Source: Enoplolaimus lenunculus (Eukaryota > Nematoda > Enoplea > Enoplida > Thoracostomopsidae). From it: a stretch of DNA of 64,000 nucleotides. The stretch spans positions 372,001 to 436,000 of the forward strand of contig JASANG010002859.1 of NCBI GenBank assembly GCA_030248215.1, given 5' to 3'. The first letter of the stretch is position 1; the number at the start of each line of letters is the position of its first letter. Under the pieces are notes generated by a model, which was given only the letters and a program-made list of their open reading frames with translations, did no database searches and had not been told where the DNA came from. Of the stretch, positions 1-9,952 are shown piece by piece. A program made the translations under genes and the position numbers.

Positions 1-27
1 CCCCTCTCTTATTCGGGTCACTACAAT
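1..27 (+). mobile_element. Family D MITE, right end only
   Basis: The first bases read CTCTTATTCGGGTCACTACA, which matches the right end of the seven other family D copies in this window. The rest of the element lies outside the window. Confidence 0.8.
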
Positions 28-595
28 ATTACGCAGAACATTTTTCAATTTACAGTATACATTGCCTTGCGGCGACGTGTGTGATATCAAAGTGCAAACA
101 CTGAATTAGGATAATTGCAAACTTAGTTCATAAACAGTACTCCATTAATGCATAGTACTTTATGCAAGCAAACAGCAATTATTGCAAACGAAAAATCAAC
201 AACAAACTCTTTATATTTCTGTAACAATAAAATGTAAGACAGCAAACGCTGCTCCATATCAGCTACTGTACTAACCCGAACAAGTGACATATCTTGCAAA
301 AATCCATTTAGGAATACAAATTTCGTATTAAACTACATATTTATGCAGAATGTGTAAGTCATTCCATGTTAATTTGTAAGCCGATCCTAAAATGGTCGAA
401 GAAACGACGTATTCTTATTTTTCCTCATGCATCGGATATAATAACAGACACCAGACTGCAACCACGAAGGGTTTATTTCTTAGACAGCGATAAAGAAATT
501 GTATTAAGAATAAATTTTGTTTGTCCTTGTAGAAATGTTCTTGTCTACTGAATGTTACAATTCTTGATTGCAGGGCTGGCTATTAAGCACGTTGG
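28..595. other. AT-rich stretch, no gene seen
   Basis: No repeat family, RNA gene or convincing coding frame was recognised. A 61-codon open frame at 366-551 has no support from splice sites, composition or context. Confidence 0.5.
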
Positions 596-960
596 ATAAA
601 TGCTCTCTAAAAGCTTAAATTTACTTGATTTATGCTTAAGCTAATCCAGCAGTATTAAATTGCCTTTTTAAATTAGCTAAACTATTAACATGTGGTTTTA
701 CGCTTAAACTAATTTAAAATCTTACATATTTTTAGTTTAACCTAAGCGTAATGAACTCTTAGATCCACATAATTTCTGGGCTGAACTTATTATTTAAACT
801 AAAAATAACTTTACACAAACTCGTGTTAAACTTTAAAACACGTTCAAAATAAAACTTAAAATGTTAGTTTAGTTAGTCCGTCCAACCATTTAAGTTTTAC
901 TTAAACTGATATTCAAGTTTAGTTAAGCTATAATTTAAGTTTAAGTTTTTAGAGAGTGTA
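596..960. mobile_element. MITE with CTCTCTAAAA inverted ends
   Basis: The left end contains CTCTCTAAAAGCTTAAATTT and the right end is its inverted counterpart (AAGTTTTTAGAGAGTGTA). The interior is made of loosely repeated AGTTTAAG/CTTAAACT words that can fold back. A TA target as in Tc1/mariner elements is possible but the left border is unclear. Only one copy was recognised. Confidence 0.5.
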
Positions 961-1206
961 TTACTGCATTAACACTCTTTACCATTGACGCCGAAGGGTT
1001 GAACAAAACTCAAAATTTACTACGATAAACATTGTCCGATGTGGAAACCAAAGTTTTGAAAAACGAATATATTTTATTTTGGAAAAAGTTTCATGTTTTA
1101 ACATTAATATCAATAAACAATCGAAAGAAAGCTGCCGTTAGTAAAAACGAATAAATACCAAAATGCGTAAACCGCAGTTGAAATCGACTTTTCTATGAAA
1201 ACCTTA

Positions 1207-1295
1207 GAGCCTTAGCCAGTTTCGAACCTCTGCCTTGTGGCAAATATGAAACCTGTTAGCAGAGCAAATATGCTAACCGACTGCTTCAATTAGTA
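1207..1295 (-). repeat. tRNA-like fragment, probably SINE-derived
   Basis: On the minus strand a box-A-like GGTTAGCAT precedes a box-B-like GAGGTTCGAAACTGG. The acceptor arms do not pair, so this is a decayed tRNA-derived piece and not a tRNA gene. Confidence 0.3.
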
Positions 1296-1326
1296 GATGA
1301 AATATTACCTTGTAAGGATGTCACAA

Positions 1327-1500
1327 ACGACACGTAGGTTGCAGTGACGTAGCAGGCAGGGGGGCGCCCCCAAATTCCAAAGGTGGGGGCCCCCATACTC
1401 GCGAGCGAGACGCATTTTAAAACTTAAGCGGTTTTTGTTTTAACCGGTTAGGGTGGGCCCCCAAATGGGGGTATGGAGGGGTCGCTGCTCCCACCCTGGT
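1327..1500. mobile_element. hAT-like MITE fragment with GC-rich ends
   Basis: It starts CAGTGACGTAGCAGGCAGGG, the kind of end seen in hAT elements. The interior TTTTTGTTTTAACCGGTTA and GGGGGTATGGAGG recurs in diverged form at about 23580-23655, showing a dispersed family. No target duplication could be fixed. Confidence 0.45.
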
Positions 1501-2279
1501 ACGTTGTTTACTTGTTATTTTGTAACACGTACAATGCATATACAAATTAAAAAGTGATTGAACAACCATCTAAACACCACCTCGCTGACGTCAGGTCGCG
1601 AGAAACAGAGCGACTGATACTTTGCCTCACCTACCATCTATTATGCGGTTCCGACCTTTTCTCATGTCATACTTTATTATTTGAACAAGTTACTTAAAAT
1701 ATATTTTTCCTAACTCGGTAGGTGGTCATGTAAATTGGTGCCCGCAACGAAATCTAAGATTTCGATCATGTTCCCTAATCAGAAGCAATATTTTGTGTAA
1801 AATATTTAATATTAAAGTAGCATTTGGCTTCTGGCTCGCTTGACTCGCATGTTGTTTTCGCTAATATCACATGCCTTTCTGTCAGCAATTTACGTATCCA
1901 CACGCTGGGTCGTTCTAAACTCTTAGCAGTTGTAAGCTGAGTTTTAAGTGTTTTTATTAACAACCGTTGCATCAAAATATTGAACGTAGTTTGTTTTGTT
2001 TTTGTCGCTAGAGTGTTTACAATAGCAGTAGAAAAACGTCAAAAAACTTACTAAATTTTGGAAATCTCGACTAAGACTTGCAATGTTGCGCTAGAATGTT
2101 ATCAGTTGTTGCTGGCTAAGTGTAAGGGCTTTAAGTTTCTAGTAATATTTGTTTTTGATACATACTTGCTGTTAAATATTAGCTGAGCTAATCAGGGTTT
2201 AACACCTAAAAGTTTGCACTTGGCCGGTGCTTTCTGAAACAACTGTAATTTCTGCTAAAGTTACATTATATATGTATCA
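1501..2279. other. AT-rich stretch, no gene seen
   Basis: No supported gene or repeat. A minus-strand open frame of 66 codons at 1775-1975 lacks coding character. Confidence 0.45.
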
Positions 2280-2402
2280 AGGTTCCAACAGGAACTAAAT
2301 TTTGCCGGAACTGGAACACGAATAGGAATTGAATTTCGTTGCAGGAACCGGAACACAAACCGGGATTTGAAATAATCTTTAGTACCGAATTCCTGTTGGA
2401 CT
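2280..2402. mobile_element. hAT-like (family L) short copy
   Basis: GGTTCCAACAGGAAC at the left and TTCCTGTTGGA at the right are inverted. The inside is a run of GGAAC/CCGGAAC words, like the larger family L elements at 58138 and 60285. Confidence 0.45.
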
Positions 2403-2501
2403 TTTTTGAAACCTTGCAAAAAATGGCTTAAGCAAATTTTCAGATACCTATTTCATAATCAAATTTTGCTAAAATATGCCATTGAGTTTATTAACAAAAT
2501 T

Positions 2502-3395
2502 GGCCAATGTATAGCACAGGGGCTTCCAGTTTGCCACAATGGAAAGCTTATAACCCGGAGTGCAGTGCAGCCACTCCTGTATGACGGCCAAATTTTCCGC
2601 TGTTTTGGTAAGAAAATTAAGAAAATTTTAATGACTAGATTTTCCAATGGATTGGTAGGGAAAATCTGAAGCATAGGTTTTAGTTGGAAAACGGGAAAAG
2701 TGGAAAATTCTAATGCCTATATTTTTATCCTGGGTTGGTAGAGAAAATCTAAGCATAGGTTTTGGTTGCAAAACGGGAAAAGTGGAAAATTCTAACGCCT
2801 AGATTTTTACTCTGGGTTGGTAAGGAAAATTTGAAGCATAGGTTTTGGTTGGAAAACGGGAAAAGTGGAAAATTCTAATGCCTAGATTTTTACCCTGGGT
2901 TGGTAGGGAAAATCTGAAGCATGGGTTTTGGTTGGAAAACGGGAAAAGTGGAAAATTCTAATGCCTAGATTTTTACCCTGGGTTGGTAGGGAAAATCTGA
3001 AGCATAGGTTTTGGTTGGAAAACGGTAAAAGTGGAAAATTCTAATGCCTAGATTTTTACTCTGGGTTGGTAGGGAAAATCTGAAGCATAGGTTTTGGTTG
3101 GAAAACGGAAAAGTGGAAAATTCTAATGCCTAGATTTTTACCCTGGGTTGGTAGGGAAAATCTGAAGCATAGGCTTTGGTTGGAAAACTGGAAAAGTAGA
3201 AAATTCTAAGGCCTAATTTTTTATTTTACCCTGGGTTGGTAGGGATAATCTGAAGCATAGGTTTTGGTTGGAAAACGGGAAAAGTGGAAAATTCTAATGC
3301 CTAGATTTCTAAGCAAAAAAATTAGTCTAAAGCTTTAAACTGACTCCATTATAGTGCCTCCGGAAAACGATCCAGTCCTGTTCTGTACATGGGCC
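2502..3395 (-). mobile_element. Composite family A MITE carrying a minisatellite
   Basis: The left border GGCCAATGTATAGCACAGGG and the right border CCTGTTCTGTACATGGGCC are family A ends. The right 90 bases, including AAAAATTAGTCTAAAGCTTT, match the standard family A arm. The usual (TTAGGC)n interior is replaced by an 83-bp minisatellite. No 8-bp target duplication is seen, so the two ends may come from different copies. Confidence 0.55.
2640..3308. repeat. Minisatellite, about 8 units of 82-84 bp
   Basis: Each unit runs through GGTTGGTAGGGAAAATCTGA, GGTTTTGGTTGGAAAACGGG and AATTCTAATGCCTAGATTTT. Units start near 2651, 2734, 2816, 2899, 2982, 3066, 3148 and 3234 with few differences, so the array is young or kept homogeneous. 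Confidence 0.9.
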
Positions 3396-3915
3396 TTAAG
3401 GTTTATAGGCTTAGGCGTAGGTTTAGTAAAAAGTTCCTCCTACGTAAGCCTAAAGAAGCCATTGCCTAAAGCCTAAGTTTTAATTTTAAGCATGGCGGAA
3501 AGTGTACAAGAGACGGAAATTTGCAAATTTGCACAAAAGTTAGCTTGACCAACACTTTTTAGTTTTAAGACTTGGATTTTGTAGGATTTCCTTCAGAAGT
3601 TTATGATTAAGCTTCAGCCTATCCTCTTTCGACAACCGGGGCGTTCAATGAGAGGTCGTGGCTTTGTTTTCTGCTGTCAGAGCAACACAGAGTTGATGCA
3701 AGTATTGCTATAGTTTATTGCTGTGTTTTTATGCTCGTAGCAACTGCAAAAACATTTCTATTGTTGTGTTTTATTTTGTAAAATTTGTTGCAAATTCACT
3801 GCGATTGTGTTTTAGCAAACTTGTTCAACAGTCGCATGAAATACTGTATGTTTATCTTTTACATTGAAAATATAAACGCTTGCAAGTTAATTATAAATTT
3901 AAGCAGCACCACATA
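3396..3915. other. No gene; some degenerate TTAGGC-like sequence
   Basis: Bases 3405-3480 contain TTAGGC/GCCTAA words without clear ends. The remainder is AT-rich and without recognised features. Confidence 0.45.
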
Positions 3916-4345
3916 CTGCGGTGATCCAAATAAGAGGGGGAACTGAAGTTTATTTGGCCTCTCCAGAAAGTAACCCCCTGTTATTCGGTTACGGACTGTT
4001 ATTTATTTTTAACCCACGCTCCGCTACCCTTCGTTACTGAAATATATCCGGTACTGCAACTGTCCGTTGAGTTAAACGTTTATTTGTCGTGTTTAGCAGC
4101 TTGAGCGATAATGCAAGGTTATACTTTGGAATGTACTTTTATAACTTAAGTACGCTTTAATGTTTCAAACTCAATTTTATTTGGTCGTGGAGTCATTTAT
4201 GCGCTACAATTAGGGATAATGGACATTTACGGACTCTAATTAGTGTTTAGGCATTCTACCCGCTTACGGTCTCTTATTAGGGATACGGACTTCTATTGAT
4301 TGGTACTCAAAATGGGACCCCCTCCTCTTATTCGGGTCACTACAG
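3916..4345 (+). mobile_element. Family D MITE, full length
   Basis: It is bordered by TA. The left end reads CTGCGGTGATCCAAATAAGA and the right end CTTATTCGGGTCACTACAG, inverted repeats of about 20 bp. The body matches the copies at 14263, 19122, 27372, 39789, 51703 and 57547. TA target and size fit a non-autonomous Tc1/mariner or pogo-type element (inference). Confidence 0.85.
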
Positions 4346-4372
4346 TACAGCTCTTCACGGAAAGTTTTCTTT

Positions 4373-4425
4373 AGATGCGGTGGGACTCGAACCCACGACG
4401 CACAGACTAAACTACGCAGCAATGC
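4373..4425 (-). repeat. tRNA-like remnant (T arm)
   Basis: On the minus strand GTGGGTTCGAGTCCCAC forms a perfect T arm followed by CGCATCT, and a box-A-like TAGTTTAGTCTG lies just upstream. The spacing is too short to hold an anticodon arm, so it is not a functional tRNA gene. Confidence 0.4.
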
Positions 4426-4556
4426 AAACTTTTCGCTACAATGAAATCTATATAGCGTAAGTTTGCTACTACAAGTTAACTTTTGGCATCATACGCTGTG
4501 TTGTTTTGGTTTCCACCATTTAAACCACAAGCAAAATTGTTCAGTTGAAATCTTCG

Positions 4557-4770
4557 CCCGTACTCTCAAATGTCTGTCTGTAGCACCTGTCATCAATTAG
4601 TATATGTAGTGAAACTTTCGAACCATTTGATTATCGAAATTTGACAATTAACACGTTTTTTAGGCTTAATTTGCGCTATTTCTCAGCATATTTTGACAAC
4701 TGCAACTGTAGAAGTTTGTGAGTTTGTCGGTCACTAACTGGTGGTAGGTGCTATACACATTTGTGAATAT
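4557..4770. mobile_element. Family M MITE
   Basis: Left end CCCGTACTCTCAAATGTCTG..GTAGCACCTGTCAT and right end GGTAGGTGCTATACACATTT are inverted. The length of about 210 bp equals the copy at 47128-47345. The same ends border a 1.65-kb region at 30952-32600. Confidence 0.6.
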
Positions 4771-5140
4771 TTTTGCTTTATTAATACACTTAAGTTTTGT
4801 TCTAAAACCGTTTCACAAAACTTGCATCCGCAGGATACAGCTTTGGGTTGTCGCCGCAAAAACTTGCACGTGTTCACAGGTGCTAGCGTTCTGACTGCTA
4901 GGCTCCTAATTGGGGCTGGCTGCGTTTTGTTCTATTAAAGGCTGTCGGCTGGTAATTTAATAGTTGTAGCACGGCTTTGCGGTATTCCGAGATATGAGCG
5001 CACGCTGGAAATCATATTGCTTAAATGAAGTTTAGGTGTTGCTAATTGCATACATGATGTTTTGAATAAACTTGCAAAACATAACTTTGCGAACAAGCTT
5101 GTTTTATCTGCTCTTTGGCATTTTAGCAATGTAAGGTTTG
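4771..5140. other. No gene seen; one short dispersed repeat
   Basis: Bases 4959-5010 (TAATAGTTGTAGCACGGCTT and on) recur in diverged form at about 41870-41925. Nothing else was recognised. Confidence 0.45.
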
Positions 5141-5144
5141 TTAA

Positions 5145-5408
5145 CCCCTTCTCACATTGAGTTGCCTATAAGCAACTCAGCGCAGTGTATATACGTTAAA
5201 TAATATATATCTTAACCGTGTTGAACAATTGCAACACGTATACATAGTACTAAATCACCACAAGACGTGAGAGCCCCCTCGGGCGCGAGCGTCAAGCTCC
5301 TATAGCTGAGTGGTATCGGTATACGCCTCCCACTCCAGTCACTGGAGTTCGAATCCTAGCATAAAAGTAGGTCTCAGGGGAAATAGCAAATATTCATGTG
5401 AGAAAGGG
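5145..5408 (+). mobile_element. Family G: piggyBac-like MITE with tRNA-like core
   Basis: TTAA flanks both sides (5141-5144 and 5409-5412). The ends CCCCTTCTCACATTGAG and CATGTGAGAAAGGG are inverted repeats. TTAA targets and CCC-starting ends are typical of piggyBac elements. The middle carries a tRNA-like sequence with box A and box B. Other copies: 26305, 35866 (end only), 37020 and 46899. Confidence 0.75.
5296..5360 (+). repeat. tRNA-like sequence inside the family G element
   Basis: Box A is TAGCTGAGTGG (5303-5313) and box B is GAGTTCGAATCC (5345-5356), in tRNA-like spacing. The acceptor stem is poor, so this resembles a SINE head and not a working tRNA. It may provide an internal Pol III promoter (inference). 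Confidence 0.6.
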
Positions 5409-5734
5409 TTAATGGCGTTATGCTGCGTTCACAATATCTTTTCTCAGCTGCGGACCAAAAACGTCATATGGTAAGGTTAAATGCAAAATTCTTCAATATG
5501 GGCTGTGCCTCTTTTTACAATTCATTTCCGGGCTGAGCCCCTCTCAACCCTTAACAAAAATTGCAAAATTCAATCGTGAACAGTCTCGAGCTTGTAAATA
5601 GAATCAGTATTTTAAATACGTCTGTCAACCCCTCTGAAGCCTAAGCATACCGGTGCTTTATTTCGTATCTTTTCGTATGTGTTTTAATATTTCGTGTGAC
5701 TCCAAATAAACTATTTGTGTCTTCTGTCGCAGTA

Positions 5735-5945
5735 CGTCACTGTCCGTCATCGTGCGTCACCCCGCATCATTGTTCAGCATGTATTGTACCTGAGCAATTC
5801 ATGTACAATACCGCGCGGTTTAAGACGATGACGTACGTCAACGTATAGCGACGTACGGCGACGCTCGGTGCCGGACAGTGACGCTCGGCGCCGGACATCG
5901 ACGCTCGCCGCCGGACATCGGCGCCGGGTGGCGCCACACGACAAG
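5735..5945. repeat. Family N CpG-rich palindromic repeat
   Basis: Words such as GACGCTCGGCGCCGGACATC repeat three to four times and the segment folds back around a centre near 5790 (CATGTATTGTAC against GTACAATACCG). Very high CpG content contrasts with the AT-rich surroundings. A related palindrome lies at 61518-61687, with pieces at 6275-6340 and 14853-14893. Confidence 0.6.
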
Positions 5946-6274
5946 TATAGCAGCACCCTTTATTGTTGTACATTTATTGTGTACCCTGTGTGCATTGTGG
6001 ATTAATGCGCAGCGGCAAGAAAAATGGCAAATCTTGTACGCTTTCGCTACATTTACGTTTAGGCTTAGACTTTTGAATAGGTTTGCCTAAACCTAATCGT
6101 TGCGTAGGCTTTTGTCTAAACCTTTATTGTAAACGGGAGTAAAATGGATTAACCAGAATTATTTTTAACCAATCGAGCGGTATTTTCTTTACAAAAGCAT
6201 TTAGGTCGCCAAAATTATCTTAACTACATTCATCTAATCTGCTCTATTGTGATAATACGTTTGCTATACGTTTT

Positions 6275-6340
6275 CTTGATGACGTCCGGCGCCATCCGTC
6301 ACCATACGGTATCGTACGACATCCGGTAACGAATCACTGT
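6275..6340. repeat. Family N fragment
   Basis: GACGTCCGGCGCCATCCGTC and ACCATACGGTATCGTACGAC match words of the family N palindrome at 61518-61687. Confidence 0.5.
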
Positions 6341-6588
6341 TCGTTAATTTATTTACATGCATCCATTAATCCACACAACTGCGTATATAAATTTGGACAG
6401 ACGCTTAAGAATCCAAACAAAGACGGAAGTGTGTGCCAATTAAACTGTAACCTTATCGTCAGAAGTTTTTGAGCAAAATGTAAACAAATTGTGTAAATCG
6501 TTGATGACTTCAAAGAATTTTATTTACTTTTACCCATCGTTGATGACTTTAAAATTTGTAATATTTGTATCACTTAAGCATTCTCATT

Positions 6589-6810
6589 GGCCCATGTATA
6601 GAACAGGGCCGGAACAGTAGTGTAAGCATATTCCTAAGCCTAAACCTAAGCCTAAGCGAATAGATAAGCCTAAGCCTAAGCCTAAGCCTAAGCGAATGGA
6701 TGAGCCTAAGCCTAAGCCTAAGCCTAAGCCTAAACAAAAATAGTCTAATGCTTAAACTGTCTATTATAACCCCGCCGGAATACGATCCGGCCATGTTCTA
6801 TACATGGGCC
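6589..6810 (-). mobile_element. Family A TTAGGC MITE
   Basis: Ends GGCCCATGTATAGAACAGGG and CCATGTTCTATACATGGGCC. The interior is (CCTAAG)n broken by GAATAGATAAG-type spacers, then AAAAATAGTCTAATGCTTAA. The flanks TTCTCATT/ATCTTATT agree at 6 of 8 positions, consistent with an old 8-bp target duplication. Confidence 0.85.
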
Positions 6811-7013
6811 ATCTTATTTGTACACTTTTACCCACATTTAATGTTAACGTTTAGCCTTAGGTATTTGCTAAACCTAAACCATTAAGTTTAATTAAACTCA
6901 ACCTTATAATTCGGTATGTTGATGAGCCAACTGCCAGAATTTTACTATTGATTTTTAGTACATTTTTTCCCAGTCGTATCAGGTGTATAAACCGTACATG
7001 TGTTTTGATCAAA

Positions 7014-7129
7014 ATGAATTTTCTGTCGACTGATTCTTTGTCAACATCTGTTCAGTTGTATGTGGTTATCGTTGTACTGGCGTTCAAATCAATTGCTGGC
7101 GACGACTTAAAACCGACATCAAACTGTTC
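7014..7129 (+). CDS. Exon 1 of a predicted membrane protein gene
   Basis: The ATG at 7014 opens 38 codons. A hydrophobic stretch (VQLYVVIVVLAFKSIAG, residues 13-29) looks like a signal peptide, followed by DDLKPTSNC. The exon ends at a consensus donor (GTAAGT) in phase 2. The predicted gene continues at 7656-7962, 8615-8705 and the exon ending at 9153: an ectodomain of about 110 residues with cysteines and N-glycosylation motifs (NAT, NDS), then two hydrophobic segments and a short hydrophilic tail. I do not recognise the family. Introns 1 and 2 hold an E half-element, a B element and a TTAGGC array, so the gene tolerates insertions. The model rests on splice signals and frame only. Confidence 0.5.
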
Positions 7130-7329
7130 GTAAGTATAATTGCTTAAAAAGGCTGCTTTGTTATTTTGGCAATCGAAAATAATTTACTGAACATTTAAAA
7201 ACAAAAACGGATCCGCAACAACGAAAGGAAAACGGGGAAACCACCTTCGCCACGTTCATTTTCATTGAATATTCCAAAGTTTTGTCAAATTATTTTCTAC
7301 TGAGCTTGGTCAAACACCCACCTAATTGC

Positions 7330-7436
7330 TCAGTCAGTCAAAGTTGACTCTGGCGGAGTCGAATTTGACACAGTTTGTGTAGTGCGGAAAAGTCTATTTC
7401 GGAGAGAGTCAATTTGATTCACCATTTTTTGCAGTG
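7330..7436. mobile_element. Family E half element in intron 1
   Basis: GACTCTGGCGGAGTCGAATT through CACCATTTTTTGCAGTG is the right half of the palindromic family E element. The left half is missing. It lies inside the predicted first intron. Confidence 0.75.
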
Positions 7437-7655
7437 CAGTTGCATAATTTAATTTTTAGACACTCTCCACGCTTAAGTTATACGTAGAAGCAGTATTCGC
7501 AGCTGCGTGCAGCACCCATCACGTGTTAGTAATAGATTTTCAAACAATCAAACTGTGGATCTTCTGATCCGCTTATTGACGTAACAGTAAATCCCACCGT
7601 TCACTGATTCTGAATTTACAAAAATTATCACCGACTGGTGCACGTACTCGTTTAG

Positions 7656-7962
7656 GAATCATTGCTCGCTTGCCAAAGGCAGCGAACAATGTTGGGCTGA
7701 TTCGTTGCAATACTTTCGATTCAATGCAGCAACTGAACTCGAATCGTATTTAAAAGTTTACATCGGGTCGTTGATATACGTTCGTTATCGTCGTGTGGAC
7801 AACGCCACAGTTGAACAGCTTGAGTTACCGAGTCGAAAATTTTCAAATGACTCAGTTGACAATGAGTTGAGATATTGGAAGTCAATTTTAAATCAAGAAT
7901 CATCGGCCACAATTTTAACTGACGGCGATATGCAAACGATTTTGGACGTTTTAATTAGACAG
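7656..7962 (+). CDS. Exon 2 of the predicted membrane protein gene
   Basis: An acceptor (CTCGTTTAG) precedes base 7656. Its first base completes a serine codon with exon 1 and 102 codons follow in frame: NHCSLAKGSEQCWADSLQYF, then a segment with YVRYRRVDNATVEQL and NELRYWKSILNQESS. The donor CAG|GTCAGT closes it in phase 0. Composition is balanced (D, E, K, R, C), unlike the low-complexity frames of the repeats. An acceptor further upstream is excluded by an in-frame stop at 7588-7590. Confidence 0.55.
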
Positions 7963-8058
7963 GTCAGTTGAGTTCGAAATCGAGATTTGCGCGAGCAGAT
8001 ACCCACGGGTACACACGGGTAAACGATGGCTGGGTAAGCAATGTTTGACGTAAGTGAG

Positions 8059-8294
8059 GGCCAATGTAAAGAGCATGGGCGGAACAACAGTATTACATGC
8101 ATAGTCTTAAGACTAAGCCTAAGCCTAAACGTAAGAATGAGTTTATTCCTAAGCCTAGGCTTAAGCCTAAGCGTAAAGAATGAGCATATTCCTAAGCCTA
8201 AGCCTAAGCCAGGCAGAAAATTTACTCTAAACCTTAAGCTTACTCTATTCTAGTCCCACAGAAAAACGTTCCGACCTTGATTTTTGCATGGGCT
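8059..8294 (-). mobile_element. Family B TTAGGC MITE in intron 2
   Basis: Ends GGCCAATGTAAAGAGCATGG and CGTTCCGACC..GCATGGGC. The 8-bp target duplication TAAGTGAG is exact (8051-8058 and 8295-8302). The interior holds (CCTAAG)n with GTAAGAATGAG spacers. Confidence 0.9.
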
Positions 8295-8392
8295 TAAGTG
8301 AGTATATACGGGCAGGTAAAAAATTTCACCATGACGATTGATAAACGCTTAAGTTTACCGGCTTGTGTTGCGTTTCAATGTTTAATACACTC

Positions 8393-8491
8393 GGCTTAGG
8401 CTTAGGCTTAGGCTTAGGATTAGGCTTAGGCTTAGGCTTAGGCTTAAGCTTAGGCTTAGAATTAGGCTTCGGCTTAGGCTTAAGCTTAGAG
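8393..8491 (+). repeat. Free-standing (TTAGGC)n array
   Basis: About 16 degenerate units of TTAGGC without the arms or inverted ends of the A/B/C MITEs. It lies in predicted intron 2, 98 bases after the family B copy and in the opposite orientation. Confidence 0.85.
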
Positions 8492-8614
8492 ACGTAGCGA
8501 GAATTTCAATTCGAGAGTAAATAAACATTATGTGAAAACATTTTCGGCTTGTGGAACATGTTAACGGATACGTATTCTTAACCCTATTAAACGTAACTTA
8601 TTTGTTATTTACAG

Positions 8615-8705
8615 AAATTTAGGAACATAATATATGCCGTCGTCTCTTCAGTTGGTTTTATTCCCCTGATCCTACGCCATGACTTCAGTATGCAGAGCGA
8701 TGCAG
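8615..8705 (+). CDS. Exon 3 of the predicted membrane protein gene
   Basis: A good acceptor (TTTGTTATTTACAG) starts the exon in phase 0. It encodes KFRNIIYAVVSSVGFIPLIL followed by RHDFSMQSDA, a probable membrane segment, and ends before GTTGTA in phase 1. Only this reading frame is free of stops. Confidence 0.45.
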
Positions 8706-8844
8706 GTTGTATACATTAGTTACGTTAATAAAAAATTTCAATTACTTTGTCAAATTGTGTTTTGAAACGCCAAGGCAGTTTGCAATTATTTCGCTAAATT
8801 TTTTCCATCTGATAATAATTTATCATTTACACTATTTTTTTCAG

Positions 8845-9153
8845 GCTTACAATTACTCAAAACTCACAAATCATCCCACCCCGCCCGAGTTCAGATGCCC
8901 AGTTTCAGCTGAGTATCAGTCAACGTTGTGGAAGTATATCGCGATTGCGTCCGTAGTGGTTAATGTATTTCTCGCAATGTTGACGATTCCGTTTGCATTT
9001 CGTGCTGAAAAAACTGTTTCACAGTATAAAACTGCGATCAACGAATTAAATTCACTTAAACACTCAGTTTCAACTCCGCCCACTGCGTTACAGAAATACA
9101 ATTCAGCTTTCATTGAATCTACGACAAATATTTCAACCGAAGCGGCCAAATAA
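8845..9153 (+). CDS. Last exon of the predicted membrane protein gene
   Basis: The open frame reads AYNYSKLTNHPTPPEFRCPV, then the membrane segment YIAIASVVVNVFLAMLTIPF and a tail ending TNISTEAAK before TAA. The strong acceptor at 8841-8844 (TTTTTTTCAG) is out of phase with exon 3 by one step, while a weaker acceptor at 8901-8902 (GATGCCCAG) keeps the frame. Either the weaker site is used, or a small exon is missed, or exon 3 is misplaced. Confidence 0.45.
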   Translation, partial: AYNYSKLTNHPTPPEFRCPVSAEYQSTLWKYIAIASVVVNVFLAMLTIPFAFRAEKTVSQYKTAINELNSLKHSVSTPPTALQKYNSAFIESTTNISTEAAK

Positions 9154-9468
9154 CTCTGGGGATGGCTCCAGTTTCCCAGTTGGCTGAAACCAAAGATGTC
9201 TTGGGGGTATAATTTCCACGCCGCCATGGGGCTTAAAAATTGTCAAGATTTGAGTAAATACATTTACAAGACTGTTCTACATCTCGGTGATTGTCCAGGA
9301 TGAAGCTGTATTCAGTTACTTTGAGTTATTGTGCGTGTCGTATAGGTATGAGTTATTATTCATAATGGCAGTTATAGAATTGCTATTATTCTCTTGCGAC
9401 GAGGTACTGCACAAGAGCGAGTACGTTTGGGTTGACTGACCGGTGTGCGAAAATGTGATACTTTGCCT

Positions 9469-9628
9469 GGCCCATGTATAGAACAGGGCCGGATCGTTTT
9501 CCGGAGGGGCTATAATAGAGTCAGGTTAAGCTTTAGACTAATTTTTGGCGTAGGCTTAGGCTCAGGCTCAAACTTAGGCTTAGGAATATGGTTATAGTAC
9601 TGTTCCGGCCCTGTTCTATACATAGGTC
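9469..9628 (+). mobile_element. Family A TTAGGC MITE, short
   Basis: Ends GGCCCATGTATAGAACAGGG and CCTGTTCTATACATAGGTC. Arm TTTAGACTAATTTTTGGC leads into a short (TTAGGC)n. Flanks CTTTGCCT/CTTTGTAT resemble each other. Confidence 0.85.
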
Positions 9629-9952
9629 CTTTGTATGATGCCGCATTTTCTGCTTCAATCGCTTCTTCAGAAACTTTTCTTCATATTTTTTGTGATTGGC
9701 GCAACAACAACTGTACCAAATGATATTTAAACACTGAAACGATTTCAGTCCGTTCAACATTAGAACTTAGAAAGTTTTAACGTTTACGCGAATATGGATA
9801 TTAAATCAATTAGACTTATAACTTTTCATCAGAATTTGGGCTTTGTAATGGTTAATCATTTGGACCCTCAGGTTACAACACTTCCGTACGAAACTGCCTT
9901 TTAAAATCCAGCCGATGCACCCCCAAATTTGCTGCATACACCTCAATGGCGG

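Noticed and set aside
4373-4425. Functional minus-strand tRNA gene
   Set aside because: The T arm is perfect, but there is no room for an anticodon arm and no matching 5' acceptor strand.
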